NCBI RefSeq assembly: GCF_037113525.1
Contig: NZ_CP146963.1
Location: 4,340,001-4,404,000 of the forward strand
DNA length: 64,000 nucleotides
DNA from: Butyrivibrio fibrisolvens
GTDB taxonomy: Bacteria; Bacillota; Clostridia; Lachnospirales; Lachnospiraceae
Direction: 5' to 3'
Shown: positions 53,776-61,997 of the stretch, piece after piece
How the letters are laid out: each line of letters opens with the position of its first letter
Numbering within the stretch: position 1 is the first letter of the stretch
Translations under genes and position numbers: made by a program
Notes under the pieces: generated by a model
What the model saw: only the letters and a program-made list of their open reading frames with translations
Told to the model about the DNA's origin: nothing
The model's database searches: none

Positions 53776-54890
53776 GCTGCACCTTCCAAAGCATCTTCAG
53801 GCTCTATGTACTGAACATCAGCCCTTTTTATAGTATCCGGATAAATCTTTAAGAAATCTTTTTTCATAGAAATGGGTACATAACCCTGTTCTTTATACGC
53901 TGCTGATTTTTCATCCCAATCCTGTGTTCCCCATTCGCGGACATCGTCATCAGCTACAACCATAAATGCCATGGACGGATAAGGATTTCTTGAATCAAGG
54001 GTATAATTCATCATGCTGGTGTCGCTTCCGCTGTTTCCAAATGCAAGAACCGGATACTGTCCTATTTCACGCTCTATCCAGATGGTCTTATTGGCATTAA
54101 GGTTCTTTTGGATGAATTCACCTGTAAAAACGAGCTCATCTCCATCAGCATATTTATAGTCCATATTTGAAGAGACGTCTTCGTTTCCTTTTACTTTCAC
54201 TTCAAACTCGGTTCCTATCACATGGGAAGGCGACACATATTCACTTATTGGAGAATTGGCTATGATCGCTCTTGTCGTTGTGCGTTCTGTGCCGCTGACC
54301 ACATAGATAGTAAAGTCATTGTCATAAAGGTATTTGACAACCTCCACCATGGGAAGGTAGAAACCATCTATATAACGCATATTCTTAAAGCTGTCCGTCT
54401 GCTTCTGACCAAACTCTACGGCATAATCATAAAGCTCTTCCACCGTCATTCCTGCGTAGGCTTTTGCAAAATTCCTTGCAAGCTCTTCGCCTGCTGTGTA
54501 CCCGGGTCTAATCTGAGCTGCCGCTACCGTCAGTTCATCTGATACCCTTTCGGGATGATCTTCGAGACAGAAACTGATAAACATCATAGTGTCATAGTAG
54601 GTGTAGTAAGTCTCACAGGTAAGAGTTCCGTCCATATCGAATACGGCTATACGATCTTCTACCGGGATAAAATTTGCAGTATCTTTACTATTAGTAACCT
54701 TTGTCACATATTCTCTAAGGCTCACTGCTGCCTCAGAGTCAGATGACCAATATTCAGAAAGAGGTATCTCGCTGTTATTTTTGCATCCTGCTATGTAAAT
54801 AAGTGTGGCAGACAATGCCGCGATAACAAATACTGATAATAAACTTCTGATTTTTTTGATATTAAAAGAACTGCACTTCATTATACTCAT
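53772..54890 (-). CDS. HAD-family phosphatase lipoprotein
   Basis: Surface-anchored haloacid-dehalogenase-type hydrolase, 372 residues. The lipoprotein signal has lipobox IYIAGC near residue 36. Core HAD motifs: FDMDGTLTCETYY (nucleophile and acid Asp), YVVSGTERTTTR (motif II Ser/Thr), and LAFGNSGSDTSMM (motif IV Asp). Secreted HAD phosphatases act on phosphorylated small molecules or peptides. Its overlap with the phosphatase/sensor gene is notable: it may produce or remove the signal sensed by that protein (inference). AAGGAG lies 11 bp before the ATG at 54890. Confidence 0.85.
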   Translation of the reverse strand: MSIMKCSSFNIKKIRSLLSVFVIAALSATLIYIAGCKNNSEIPLSEYWSSDSEAAVSLREYVTKVTNSKDTANFIPVEDRIAVFDMDGTLTCETYYTYYDTMMFISFCLEDHPERVSDELTVAAAQIRPGYTAGEELARNFAKAYAGMTVEELYDYAVEFGQKQTDSFKNMRYIDGFYLPMVEVVKYLYDNDFTIYVVSGTERTTTRAIIANSPISEYVSPSHVIGTEFEVKVKGNEDVSSNMDYKYADGDELVFTGEFIQKNLNANKTIWIEREIGQYPVLAFGNSGSDTSMMNYTLDSRNPYPSMAFMVVADDDVREWGTQDWDEKSAAYKEQGYVPISMKKDFLKIYPDTIKRADVQYIEPEDALEGAA

Positions 54891-55272
54891 GACTTAGATG
54901 TCTCCTTTCGGTCTCTTAAGTCTTCTTTAATTAAGGCTGCGCTTTTAACTATCTGAATTTAATTGGTGAAAAAACTTATGTGACATTATCGTATTATTTC
55001 AAAGAATCATTAATGATAAGACATAATTATATTTTATCATATTTCGCACATCGCTATTATCAAATGTAAAAATAGTTCTATACCGAAAATTCTGGGAATT
55101 TAAAAAAAGCGGTAGAATTTGCCTTTTCACTGGAATTTAAAATTTCAAGTCAGCTATATATCTCTTTTGACATGAAAAGAAATAGAAAAAAACTGAGCGC
55201 AAATGATATGAATCTGGAATATCAGACACATACTATTTAGCACTCAGTTTTTTTGACATTTATAAATATTAT
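54891..55272. other. Intergenic region between HAD lipoprotein and GH3 genes
   Basis: 382 bp, very AT-rich. It contains the GH3 terminator (55186-55254) and presumably the promoter of the HAD/rsb operon, which I cannot place with confidence. No gene is visible. Confidence 0.6.
55186..55254 (-). terminator. Terminator after the GH3 gene
   Basis: AAAAAAACTGAGCGC (55186-55200) with GCACTCAGTTTTTTT (55240-55254), a 39-base loop with an inner GATAT/ATATC stem. It begins 18 bp past the GH3 stop. Confidence 0.75.
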
Positions 55273-57489
55273 TTACATAAGTTCAAAGGAAGAAATGTTG
55301 TCATCTATGAGCACGCTGTCAAAACCGATAAATACTTCAAATTTTCCTTTTTCACTATCATATTTATTATCTATAGTCCAGAATCTGAGAAGATCTTCTG
55401 TAATATCGAAGCTTACACTTGTCTCTTCTTTTGCTTTAAGGAATACTTTCTTAAAGCCTCTAAGTTCCTTAAGTGGTCTAACCCTGCTGCCGGATACGTC
55501 TCTAATATAGAGCTGAAGAATCTGGGCAGCATCTGTATCACCAGTGTTCTTTACAGTAACTGTAGCTGTGATCTTATCGCTTAGATCTGACTTATTCAGA
55601 ACTTCTTTATCAAGTTCGCACTTTGAAATTTCAAACTGTGAATAGGTAAGTCCGTATCCAAATGCGTATCTTGCTTCATTAGGGCAGTCAAGATATCTTG
55701 ATGTAAAGATGCTAAGTCCTTCTAGAGGCTTTGGTCTTCCTGTTTTGAAGCAGTTGTAATAAAGAGGTTCCTGAGATGCGCTCCATGGGAAGCTCATAGG
55801 GAGCTTACCTGAAGGGGATACTTCTCCCATAAGGACATCCATGATACCATGTCCACCTTCTGTTCCCGGTCTCCAACAGATCATAAGGGCATCTGAAACT
55901 TCTGGGATGTCGTCAAGTACAAGAGGTCTTCCTGTAAAAATCAGTGTTATAAGCTTTTTACCTTTAGTCTTTATCTTATCAAAAAGTTCTTTCTGAACAG
56001 AAGGGATTCTTATATCAGTGCGGCTTGTAGATTCACCTGACTGGAATACATGCTCGCCAAGGCACATAACTACTGTATCTGCAAAGTCAGCTGCTTCAAG
56101 AGCTTCTTTTACCAGCTTATCATTGTCCTCTTCCCAGGTATCTGAATGGAATTTAAACATTCCAAGATCAGTATCGTTTGGAACTACCTGGCAGCCATTT
56201 GCAAATCTAACATCGCTATCCTTTCCAAAGACTTCCTGCGCAGCCTTCTTGATAGTTACTGTTGTTTCGGGATCGCTTGATATAGCCCATGAACTTCTAA
56301 GATCGATATTGTCAGCGTAAGGTCCTATAAAGGCTATCTTCTCGCTCTTTTTAAGAGGAAGGGCTCCATTCTTATTTTCCAGAAGGACAAGAGACTTGCG
56401 TACAGCATCTCTTGCGATCTTTCTGTTTTCATCTGACAGCGCTACTTTTTCAAATCTTTCTTTTGATGCTCCGTGATAAGGATCTTCAAAAAGTCCAAGG
56501 TCATTCTTGAGAGAAAGTACTCTAAATACTGCATCATCGATAAGTTTTTCAGAGATCTTTCCTTCATTAATAAGAGTTTCAAGATTGCCGCTGTACATGT
56601 CAGTACACATATCTATATCAACGCCTGCTTCGATCGCTTTATCTGCTGCGTCTTTTGCATCCTGTGCAAATCCCCAGTTTAACATCTCTGCGATCGCTGC
56701 CCAGTCAGAGATAAGTACGCCGTCAAAGTTCATCTCATCTCTGAGAATGTCTCTCATAAGCCAGTTATTGCCGGATGAAGGAATTCCATTTAATGTGTTA
56801 AAAGACGTCATGACAAGCTTTGCGCCTGCAGATATAGCCTCTTTATATGCAGGCAGATACTCTGAGCGCAGTGTATAGTCAGACAGTTCAACGTTGTTAT
56901 AATCTCTTCCTGCTTCTGAAGCTCCATAAGCTGCAAAGTGCTTAACACATGCTGCGATGTGGTCAATATCTTTAATATCTTCACCCTGATAGCCTTCTAC
57001 CATGGCAGCTGTCATCTTACCATTAAGATATGCATCCTCACCAGTTGACTCAACAACACGTCCCCATCTTGCATCCCTTACAAGGTCTGCCATCGGAGAA
57101 AAGGTTACGTGAACGCCATCTGCTGAAGTCTCTCTGGCCTGCACTGCAGCGCCGTTTCTGGCAACATCTGTATCAAATGTTGCTCCCTGTGCAAGCGGGC
57201 AAGGAAGAACTGTCTTATGTCCATGGATAACATCAAGCATGAACAGAAGCGGGATGTGATGCGGATGATTTTCTATATACTCTTTTTGTATTTTTATTAG
57301 TTTGTCTGTACCATGAAGACCAAGAGTACTTCCGGCAAGAGTCTTAAGTTTTTTAAGCGCCTTATCATCGGCAAGACCTGTTACAGCAGCATCTTCTTCA
57401 AATGTGCTACCAGGGAGTTGTACCAGCTGCATGATCTTCTCTTCAAGAGACATGTCTTTTAATAATGCTAATAAATCACTTTTTTTCAT
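55273..57489 (-). CDS. GH3 family beta-glycosidase, cytoplasmic
   Basis: Hydrolyses terminal beta-glucosides or xylosides of imported oligosaccharides. The 738-residue protein has no signal peptide. The N-terminal TIM barrel has RDARWGRVVESTGED, the Lys-His pair in CVKHFAAYGA, and nucleophile Asp in FDGVLISDWAAIAEM (about 263). The middle alpha/beta sandwich has KSLVLLENKNGALPLKK and MCLGEHVFQSGES. A C-terminal fibronectin-III-like domain starts near AYGFGYGLTYSQFE. The layout is that of BglX-type enzymes. It forms a single-gene unit between terminators. Confidence 0.93.
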   Translation of the reverse strand: MKKSDLLALLKDMSLEEKIMQLVQLPGSTFEEDAAVTGLADDKALKKLKTLAGSTLGLHGTDKLIKIQKEYIENHPHHIPLLFMLDVIHGHKTVLPCPLAQGATFDTDVARNGAAVQARETSADGVHVTFSPMADLVRDARWGRVVESTGEDAYLNGKMTAAMVEGYQGEDIKDIDHIAACVKHFAAYGASEAGRDYNNVELSDYTLRSEYLPAYKEAISAGAKLVMTSFNTLNGIPSSGNNWLMRDILRDEMNFDGVLISDWAAIAEMLNWGFAQDAKDAADKAIEAGVDIDMCTDMYSGNLETLINEGKISEKLIDDAVFRVLSLKNDLGLFEDPYHGASKERFEKVALSDENRKIARDAVRKSLVLLENKNGALPLKKSEKIAFIGPYADNIDLRSSWAISSDPETTVTIKKAAQEVFGKDSDVRFANGCQVVPNDTDLGMFKFHSDTWEEDNDKLVKEALEAADFADTVVMCLGEHVFQSGESTSRTDIRIPSVQKELFDKIKTKGKKLITLIFTGRPLVLDDIPEVSDALMICWRPGTEGGHGIMDVLMGEVSPSGKLPMSFPWSASQEPLYYNCFKTGRPKPLEGLSIFTSRYLDCPNEARYAFGYGLTYSQFEISKCELDKEVLNKSDLSDKITATVTVKNTGDTDAAQILQLYIRDVSGSRVRPLKELRGFKKVFLKAKEETSVSFDITEDLLRFWTIDNKYDSEKGKFEVFIGFDSVLIDDNISSFELM

Positions 57490-57590
57490 AGGATCCTCAT
57501 TTATTCAAAAATTGATTACTACGCTTTTAATCATCATCGTAAACTAATTTTGAGTCAAGTGAAAGACTTATCTTCTTTTACCAAAATAAA

Positions 57591-57634
57591 ATCAGTTCCG
57601 GTGAAAGCTCGTTATGTCATTTACCGGAACTGAT
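57591..57634 (-). terminator. Terminator after the acidic lipoprotein gene
   Basis: ATCAGTTCCGGT / ACCGGAACTGAT, a perfect 12-bp stem with a 20-base loop, followed by TTTATTTTG on the minus strand. Confidence 0.8.
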
Positions 57635-57663
57635 CATGTATTATTATCTATATTTTATAACTA

Positions 57664-58992
57664 TTATAATTCGTTATATTCATCCTGATGGTTCAGAATA
57701 TATTCGATAACATTGTCTGCTGTAAGTTTTTTGACATTATCACTTAGCCAGATTGTTACCGCGCTGCTTCCCTGAGAATATTCTATATATCCCTCATAGT
57801 ATTCATATGCATCACATACTACAGCAACTGTATCATCTCCATCTGATAAGATAAGTACCATGTCTGTAAGGTCATCACCATTTACATCGCAGAATGCAAT
57901 TTCTTTAACATCATTAAAGTCTGACAGATTTATATCACTAAGCCTTGGATATATAATATCTTCAACTGCATTATCTTCTATTATGGCAATATCAGGACCA
58001 TATGCAGTACCAGAAGTAGCGCAGGTAATTGTTTCATCTGTTCCGTAAACACTTGCTTCAATAACAGAATCTGCATAGTCTTCCCATAGTTCCCTGTTTG
58101 AATAGAACATATATGGATTATCGGAATCGCCGGTTTCTATTAATGAAATACGTCTGTATGCTCCAAGCTCGCCAACCATTTGCATTTCACCATATACAAG
58201 AACCTGTATCAGGTCATCTCTTCTAATACCTTCTTCGCATACAATATTCACATGATTAGTATCACTGACCTGATCAAACAAAATGTCGTATTCTTCTATA
58301 TAAGTGAAGCCGCCTAATAACGAAATATCAAAATCAGTTATGCCTGTTTTGCTTTCTACATATGATCTGACATCATCTCCTGAAAGAGCTATCAAGTCAT
58401 ACTCAACAAAATCTTTGCCTATGGCATCAAGATATGCATCTAGCGCTTCGTCAGGAAAATCACAGTTTTCAATACCAGCTCCGCCATAGAATACCTCGTT
58501 CCAGTTCGCCTTGTCCGGAGTCCTGTATGATGTAGCTACAAATCCGTTATTCTCATGTTGATTCAGAAAATCCTGAATATCTGAAAGTTCATCTTCTGTA
58601 AGCTCTTCTCCGTCCAGCATTACAGTAGAGTCGTAGTCAGTGATATCTTCAAATTCACTTTCATCGGTTTTCTTTTTAGAATCGTTATCGTTGTCTTTCT
58701 TTGCTGAATCGCTTTCTTCATCAGCATCAGAAGCGGCATCAGATGCATCAGCAGATGAATCGGCATCGGATTCTTTAGCTTCCGTTTCTTCATCTTCAGT
58801 TTCTTTAGTTGAAGCTTCTTCACTCTCGTTAGTAGATTCCTCATCGCTTTCATTTTCGGAATCAGCTTCACCAGAATCTTCTACTGCTTCTTCATCTTCT
58901 GAATCAATTTTAAGCTGTGCGCTATTACAACCTGATAAAATAATGGCTGCAGCCATAGCCCCTGATATGGTTTTAATTATCTTCTTTTTCAT
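57664..58992 (-). CDS. Lipoprotein with long acidic linker
   Basis: Surface lipoprotein, 442 residues, with lipobox LSGC at about 17-20. Residues about 28-125 are almost only Glu, Asp, Ser, Ala, Thr and Lys (SDADSSADASDAASDADE), a wall-spanning style linker. The mature domain of about 310 residues is acidic; its C-terminal part has an FG-GAP/EF-hand-like calcium loop (FCDVNGDDLTDMVLIL), also seen in VCBS-type repeats. I do not recognise a catalytic function. GGGAG lies before the ATG at 58992; a frame start at 59043 is unsupported. Confidence 0.75.
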   Translation of the reverse strand: MKKKIIKTISGAMAAAIILSGCNSAQLKIDSEDEEAVEDSGEADSENESDEESTNESEEASTKETEDEETEAKESDADSSADASDAASDADEESDSAKKDNDNDSKKKTDESEFEDITDYDSTVMLDGEELTEDELSDIQDFLNQHENNGFVATSYRTPDKANWNEVFYGGAGIENCDFPDEALDAYLDAIGKDFVEYDLIALSGDDVRSYVESKTGITDFDISLLGGFTYIEEYDILFDQVSDTNHVNIVCEEGIRRDDLIQVLVYGEMQMVGELGAYRRISLIETGDSDNPYMFYSNRELWEDYADSVIEASVYGTDETITCATSGTAYGPDIAIIEDNAVEDIIYPRLSDINLSDFNDVKEIAFCDVNGDDLTDMVLILSDGDDTVAVVCDAYEYYEGYIEYSQGSSAVTIWLSDNVKKLTADNVIEYILNHQDEYNEL

Positions 58993-59182
58993 TGTGTTTC
59001 TCCCTGAACTTAGTTTATTAACAGTTTGACCTTCGTAAGCCATATCAGTATAGCATCTTTTAATTTGGATTTTTCTTTATCTGATACAGCGTCAATTGTA
59101 AGCGATAAAGCGCACAAATCATTGAGTAAAGCCATTTGGACGGAAAAGGTTGCATGTTTCTTTTTTGTTTCAAAAACTTTAT

Positions 59183-60253
59183 TCATGGAAGAACAAGCAC
59201 AGCATTCTTAAGAAGTTTCTTTATGATCGGATCATACTTTTGTATTCCGAAGTCCTCTACAATACTTGTTATTCTTGCTCCAGCATCCTTGGATGACGCT
59301 CCGCATAGAAAAACTCTTTCATTTTTCGTACCATAGTCCAGCACTATAAACCTGTCATGAAATACTCCACCCGTGTGTTGCATCGTAATATTTATTCCCG
59401 GGTACTCTTTGCAAAAATCTTTAAACTCTACATTATGCAGTTTTGCATTACCGACATTATCACTGAATACTTTGATATCCGCACCCACCGGAGCATTCTT
59501 TAACATTACTAATGTCCTTAATCCTATATAATTATCAACAAGATAGACTGACTTCTTCGCCTGACTATATATAGAAGAATACGCCATATCAGCACTGCAA
59601 TACTTAGTGTTGTACATAAGCCAGCCATTATCCTCATCATTAACAAAGCTGTTCATCATATCTGCCAGGTCGGATTTTGTAACAACATCATTAAGCTGAT
59701 TCATAACATCGGACATCTGCTTTTCTACAGAGCCTAAATCCATACGAAGTTTACTAATTTCTGCCATATTCTCTGTGGTCTGCATGGAAAGCCGCATTAC
59801 TTCACGCTGACCAATAAGGGTTTGATTACCTACTATATAGTCCTTCATCTTTTTAAAAGTACGTACAAAATCTCTACTTTGTTTGACAGCCAATTCACCT
59901 TTTAATACAGTCATAAGCATATAAACCCCTTGCTCTGTGAATGCATATGGTGTATATCGAGGTCCGCCCCAACTTGAGGTGAAATTTTTACACCTCAAGA
60001 TTTTATCGAATTCATCTTTTGTTAATCGAAACATAAACTCATCGCCTTCAAACTTAGCAGCGTTATTCTTCACTTGTTTATTAAAGTTCTTTGTTTCATA
60101 TCCATATATTTTAGCAAGGTCTGTATCCAGCATCACCTTAACTCCTCGAACTACATACAGCTTTTCTCTAAGAAGTTCCTCTGTAATTTCAATTACCTCT
60201 ATCTTCGTCTTCTCTGTTTGTTCTTTTTTCTTTCCTGCCATAACCTTCTTCAC
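59183..60253 (-). CDS. ORF6N-domain protein with C-terminal PLD-like domain
   Basis: A 356-residue protein of a phage/mobile-element linked family. The N-terminal ORF6N DNA-binding-type domain (about 18-110) has LYVVRGVKVMLDTDLAKIYG and YAFTEQGVYMLMTVLKGELA. A helical coiled stretch follows (about 140-200). The C-terminal domain (about 215-350) has NYIGLRTLVMLKNA and HDRFIVLDYG with GASSKDAG, resembling phospholipase-D-like HxK/R-D folds. Regulator, nuclease or defence roles are possible. A 27-bp palindrome (59973-59999) lies inside the ORF6N part. It follows an HTH gene across another palindrome. Confidence 0.82.
   Translation of the reverse strand: MKKVMAGKKKEQTEKTKIEVIEITEELLREKLYVVRGVKVMLDTDLAKIYGYETKNFNKQVKNNAAKFEGDEFMFRLTKDEFDKILRCKNFTSSWGGPRYTPYAFTEQGVYMLMTVLKGELAVKQSRDFVRTFKKMKDYIVGNQTLIGQREVMRLSMQTTENMAEISKLRMDLGSVEKQMSDVMNQLNDVVTKSDLADMMNSFVNDEDNGWLMYNTKYCSADMAYSSIYSQAKKSVYLVDNYIGLRTLVMLKNAPVGADIKVFSDNVGNAKLHNVEFKDFCKEYPGINITMQHTGGVFHDRFIVLDYGTKNERVFLCGASSKDAGARITSIVEDFGIQKYDPIIKKLLKNAVLVLP
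59973..59999. repeat. CTTGAGGT palindrome inside the ORF6N gene
   Basis: CTTGAGGTG-n9-CACCTCAAG. It codes part of the variable segment just before SSWGG of the ORF6N domain. The outer arms match the palindromes at 60274-60306 and, on one side, 61329-61349. Confidence 0.7.
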
Positions 60254-60273
60254 ACCTTAAACTCAATTATTCT

Positions 60274-60306
60274 AAACTTGAGGTCGAAAAGTTCGACCTC
60301 AAGTTT
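60274..60306. repeat. CTTGAGGTCGAA palindrome between HTH and ORF6N genes
   Basis: AAACTTGAGGTCGAA-aag-TTCGACCTCAAGTTT, perfect 15-bp arms. On the minus strand its first TGA is the stop codon of the HTH gene (60301-60299). It could be a terminator, an attenuator or an operator for the ORF6N gene. Confidence 0.8.
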
Positions 60307-60598
60307 GCAATTCAATTTCCTCTGCCTTTTCCTGCATCTTCTTCATTTCCTCATAATATGCCTTATACCTGTAAGCGGTCCTACGACTGATTGCACCTTG
60401 CCCAACAATCTCCATTATTGTCATTCCACTTTCATATTGAACCACAAAGTCGTTATATGACCGCATCCAATGTTCATCATGCTTCTGTCTGCCAGCGAAC
60501 TTTTTGCTCTTATAATATTCAAGTTCTTCTTTGAGCTTTGCATTCTCTTCCGCAAGCTCTGAGATTCTTTTTAATGCATCTTCAAGTGTTGTGATCAT
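60299..60598 (-). CDS. Small coiled-coil plus helix-turn-helix protein
   Basis: 99 residues. The N-terminal coiled coil (LEDALKRISELAEENAKLKE) is followed by a resolvase/Hin-like HTH (SGMTIMEIVGQGAISRRTAY, about 60-82). It is probably a DNA-binding regulator; it has no catalytic resolvase domain. AAAGGA lies 6 bp before the ATG at 60598. It is 45 bp upstream of the ORF6N gene on the same strand, so the two form a pair. Confidence 0.7.
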   Translation of the reverse strand: MITTLEDALKRISELAEENAKLKEELEYYKSKKFAGRQKHDEHWMRSYNDFVVQYESGMTIMEIVGQGAISRRTAYRYKAYYEEMKKMQEKAEEIELQT

Positions 60599-60751
60599 AT
60601 CGCATCCTTTCTGTGCCAAAATAATCGTGACACTATTATAGTGTTATGTTACTCTTGTGTCAATTTAATCATGGCACCAATATTATTCGAACCTCTATCT
60701 ATACCAATAAAATTCTTCCATCCAACAATTCATTGTGCTATACTTCCTCCT

Positions 60752-61297
60752 ATGAAGAGATTATTTAAAAACACACTATTTATCGGTATATTATTATTTA
60801 TATTATTTTTTGTGGCCAGATTCATCTTAAGACAGTTCGGATTAATGTTCAGGGCCTGGATCAATTTCATTTGGCTTGCAAGTAGTTTTATATTATTTAT
60901 ATGGGGATTCATAAAGTTTTATAATAGCGTACAAAATAAAATTGCTAAGCGAGTGCTCTCAATTATAACTGCTGTAGTTATCATTTTTGCAGTCTTTCCA
61001 TTACCATTCCCTATTGGTTTAACGTTGGCAATTGATTGGGCAGGGGAGATTGGAGCATTTCCAACCAGAGAAGATGTTATAGAATATGATGGATATAAAA
61101 TCGTCGGATATCATCGTTTCGCATTTTGGGATTCAGAAGTAGAATTCTATGAATACAAGAACTCATTTGTTGTTGGAAGCCACTGTCTATTATGGTGTTA
61201 TGGTTACGATTATGATAACTATGATGGTCATTTCTATGCTTACGATGAGTTTCATTCCTTTACTATCGAAGATATCGTAGATAATATAAAAAACTGA
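60752..61297 (+). CDS. Membrane protein of unknown function, possibly leaderless mRNA
   Basis: 181 residues starting MKRLFKNTLFIGILLFILFF. Three or four membrane helices lie in residues 5-105; the remaining 75 residues form a soluble, Tyr/Asp/Phe-rich domain (CYGYDYDNYDGHFYAYDEF). I do not recognise the family. Upstream, an extended -10 (TGC-TATACT) ends only 7 bp before this ATG and no ribosome site is present, so the mRNA may be leaderless. An in-frame start at 60641 exists but has no ribosome site either. Confidence 0.6.
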   Translation: MKRLFKNTLFIGILLFILFFVARFILRQFGLMFRAWINFIWLASSFILFIWGFIKFYNSVQNKIAKRVLSIITAVVIIFAVFPLPFPIGLTLAIDWAGEIGAFPTREDVIEYDGYKIVGYHRFAFWDSEVEFYEYKNSFVVGSHCLLWCYGYDYDNYDGHFYAYDEFHSFTIEDIVDNIKN

Positions 61298-61320
61298 GTG
61301 CTTATCACACTCAGTTTTTT
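61293..61320 (+). terminator. Terminator after the 60752 gene
   Basis: ACTGAGTG / CACTCAGT with a 7-base loop, then T6. It overlaps the end of the coding region. Confidence 0.85.
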
Positions 61321-61328
61321 ATGTTTGT

Positions 61329-61349
61329 GGTCGCAATTTGCGACCTCAA
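61329..61349. repeat. GGTCGCAA palindrome, third member of the TTGAGGT family
   Basis: GGTCGCAA-t-TTGCGACC followed by TCAA. On the minus strand it reads TTGAGGTCGCAAATTGCGACC, and the TGA at 61348-61346 is the stop of a small frame (61346-61441), just as at 60299. Confidence 0.6.
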
Positions 61350-61441
61350 TTCTTTGTCTTCTTCAGATATTCCTCAAATTCAGATGTTCTTGACCAGTAT
61401 TTGGTTCCCCACTTTTCAAAATTCCATATTCTGTTCCGCAT
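61346..61441 (-). CDS. Possible 31-residue small protein overlapping the GNAT 3' end
   Basis: Starts MRNRIWNFEKWGTKYWSRTS and ends with a Lys-rich tail. The composition (four Trp/Tyr, alternating charges) looks like real protein, unlike the end of the overlapping acetyltransferase frame. It may be an independent small gene, or the true C-terminus of the acetyltransferase if one base was lost from the T7 tract at 61451-61457. No strong ribosome site is seen. Confidence 0.35.
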   Translation of the reverse strand: MRNRIWNFEKWGTKYWSRTSEFEEYLKKTKN

Positions 61442-61914
61442 ACAGTAATCTTTTTTTCTAATGCAAATCTAGGTCCTTCCTCCCCTATTTCACCAGTTTG
61501 AACAAAGCCCACCTTAGCAAGTATATTCTTAGAAGGCTGATTATCAGGATCGGTCTCTGCTTCGACTCGTGATACGTTGTTCTGTGATAGTGCCCATTCA
61601 GTCATAGCCTTTACTGCCTCTGTCATATAACCATTTCCGCAATAACCTTCTTTGAGACCATAACCTATTTCCACCATTCCATCCTCTGTAATTCCTTTAA
61701 AGCAGAGGTCTCCAACGATGATTTGAGGCTGTTTCTTAAGTTCCATATTCCAAGTTGCGTACCACACTCTGTCTGTAGGGTTATCTAGGCGACCTTGAAG
61801 CATTTCGGAATATGCCTTCTTCAGTTCAGGATCATTCTCGTTATCAATTTTTTTCTGCATCTCATCGTCTGAAATTGGATACAGGAAAAGTCTTTCTGTC
61901 TCTATTTTTATCAT
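61363..61914 (-). CDS. GNAT N-acetyltransferase, RimJ/RimL-like; C-terminus may be frameshifted
   Basis: 183 residues. N-terminal IETERLFLYPISDDEM, then GDLCFKGITEDGMVEIGYGL, the acetyl-CoA loop GYCGNGYMTEAVKAMTEWAL, and NQPSKNILAKVGFVQTGEIG. These are typical of RimJ/L type acetyltransferases acting on protein N-termini, small amines or drugs. After GEEGPRFALEKK the frame crosses seven A residues (minus strand) and its last about 20 residues look unlike coding sequence, whereas another frame codes a plausible tail. Either a natural stop region or a homopolymer frameshift is possible. Confidence 0.8.
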   Translation of the reverse strand: MIKIETERLFLYPISDDEMQKKIDNENDPELKKAYSEMLQGRLDNPTDRVWYATWNMELKKQPQIIVGDLCFKGITEDGMVEIGYGLKEGYCGNGYMTEAVKAMTEWALSQNNVSRVEAETDPDNQPSKNILAKVGFVQTGEIGEEGPRFALEKKITVCGTEYGILKSGEPNTGQEHLNLRNI

Positions 61915-61997
61915 GTATTTTTACTCGTCCTTCTCCTAGCAAAATGAATAGTGATATTTCTTTCTAAGTCCCAGATCTCTCATAGTATAACACCATT

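Noticed and set aside
58620..59029. Open frames opposite the acidic lipoprotein linker
   Set aside because: They arise from low-complexity Ser/Glu/Asp codons on the other strand, with no ribosome site or family resemblance.
59183..60598. Prophage remnant
   Set aside because: Only ORF6N and HTH genes are present. No integrase, capsid, terminase or attachment-site repeats were seen, so a prophage call is not supported.
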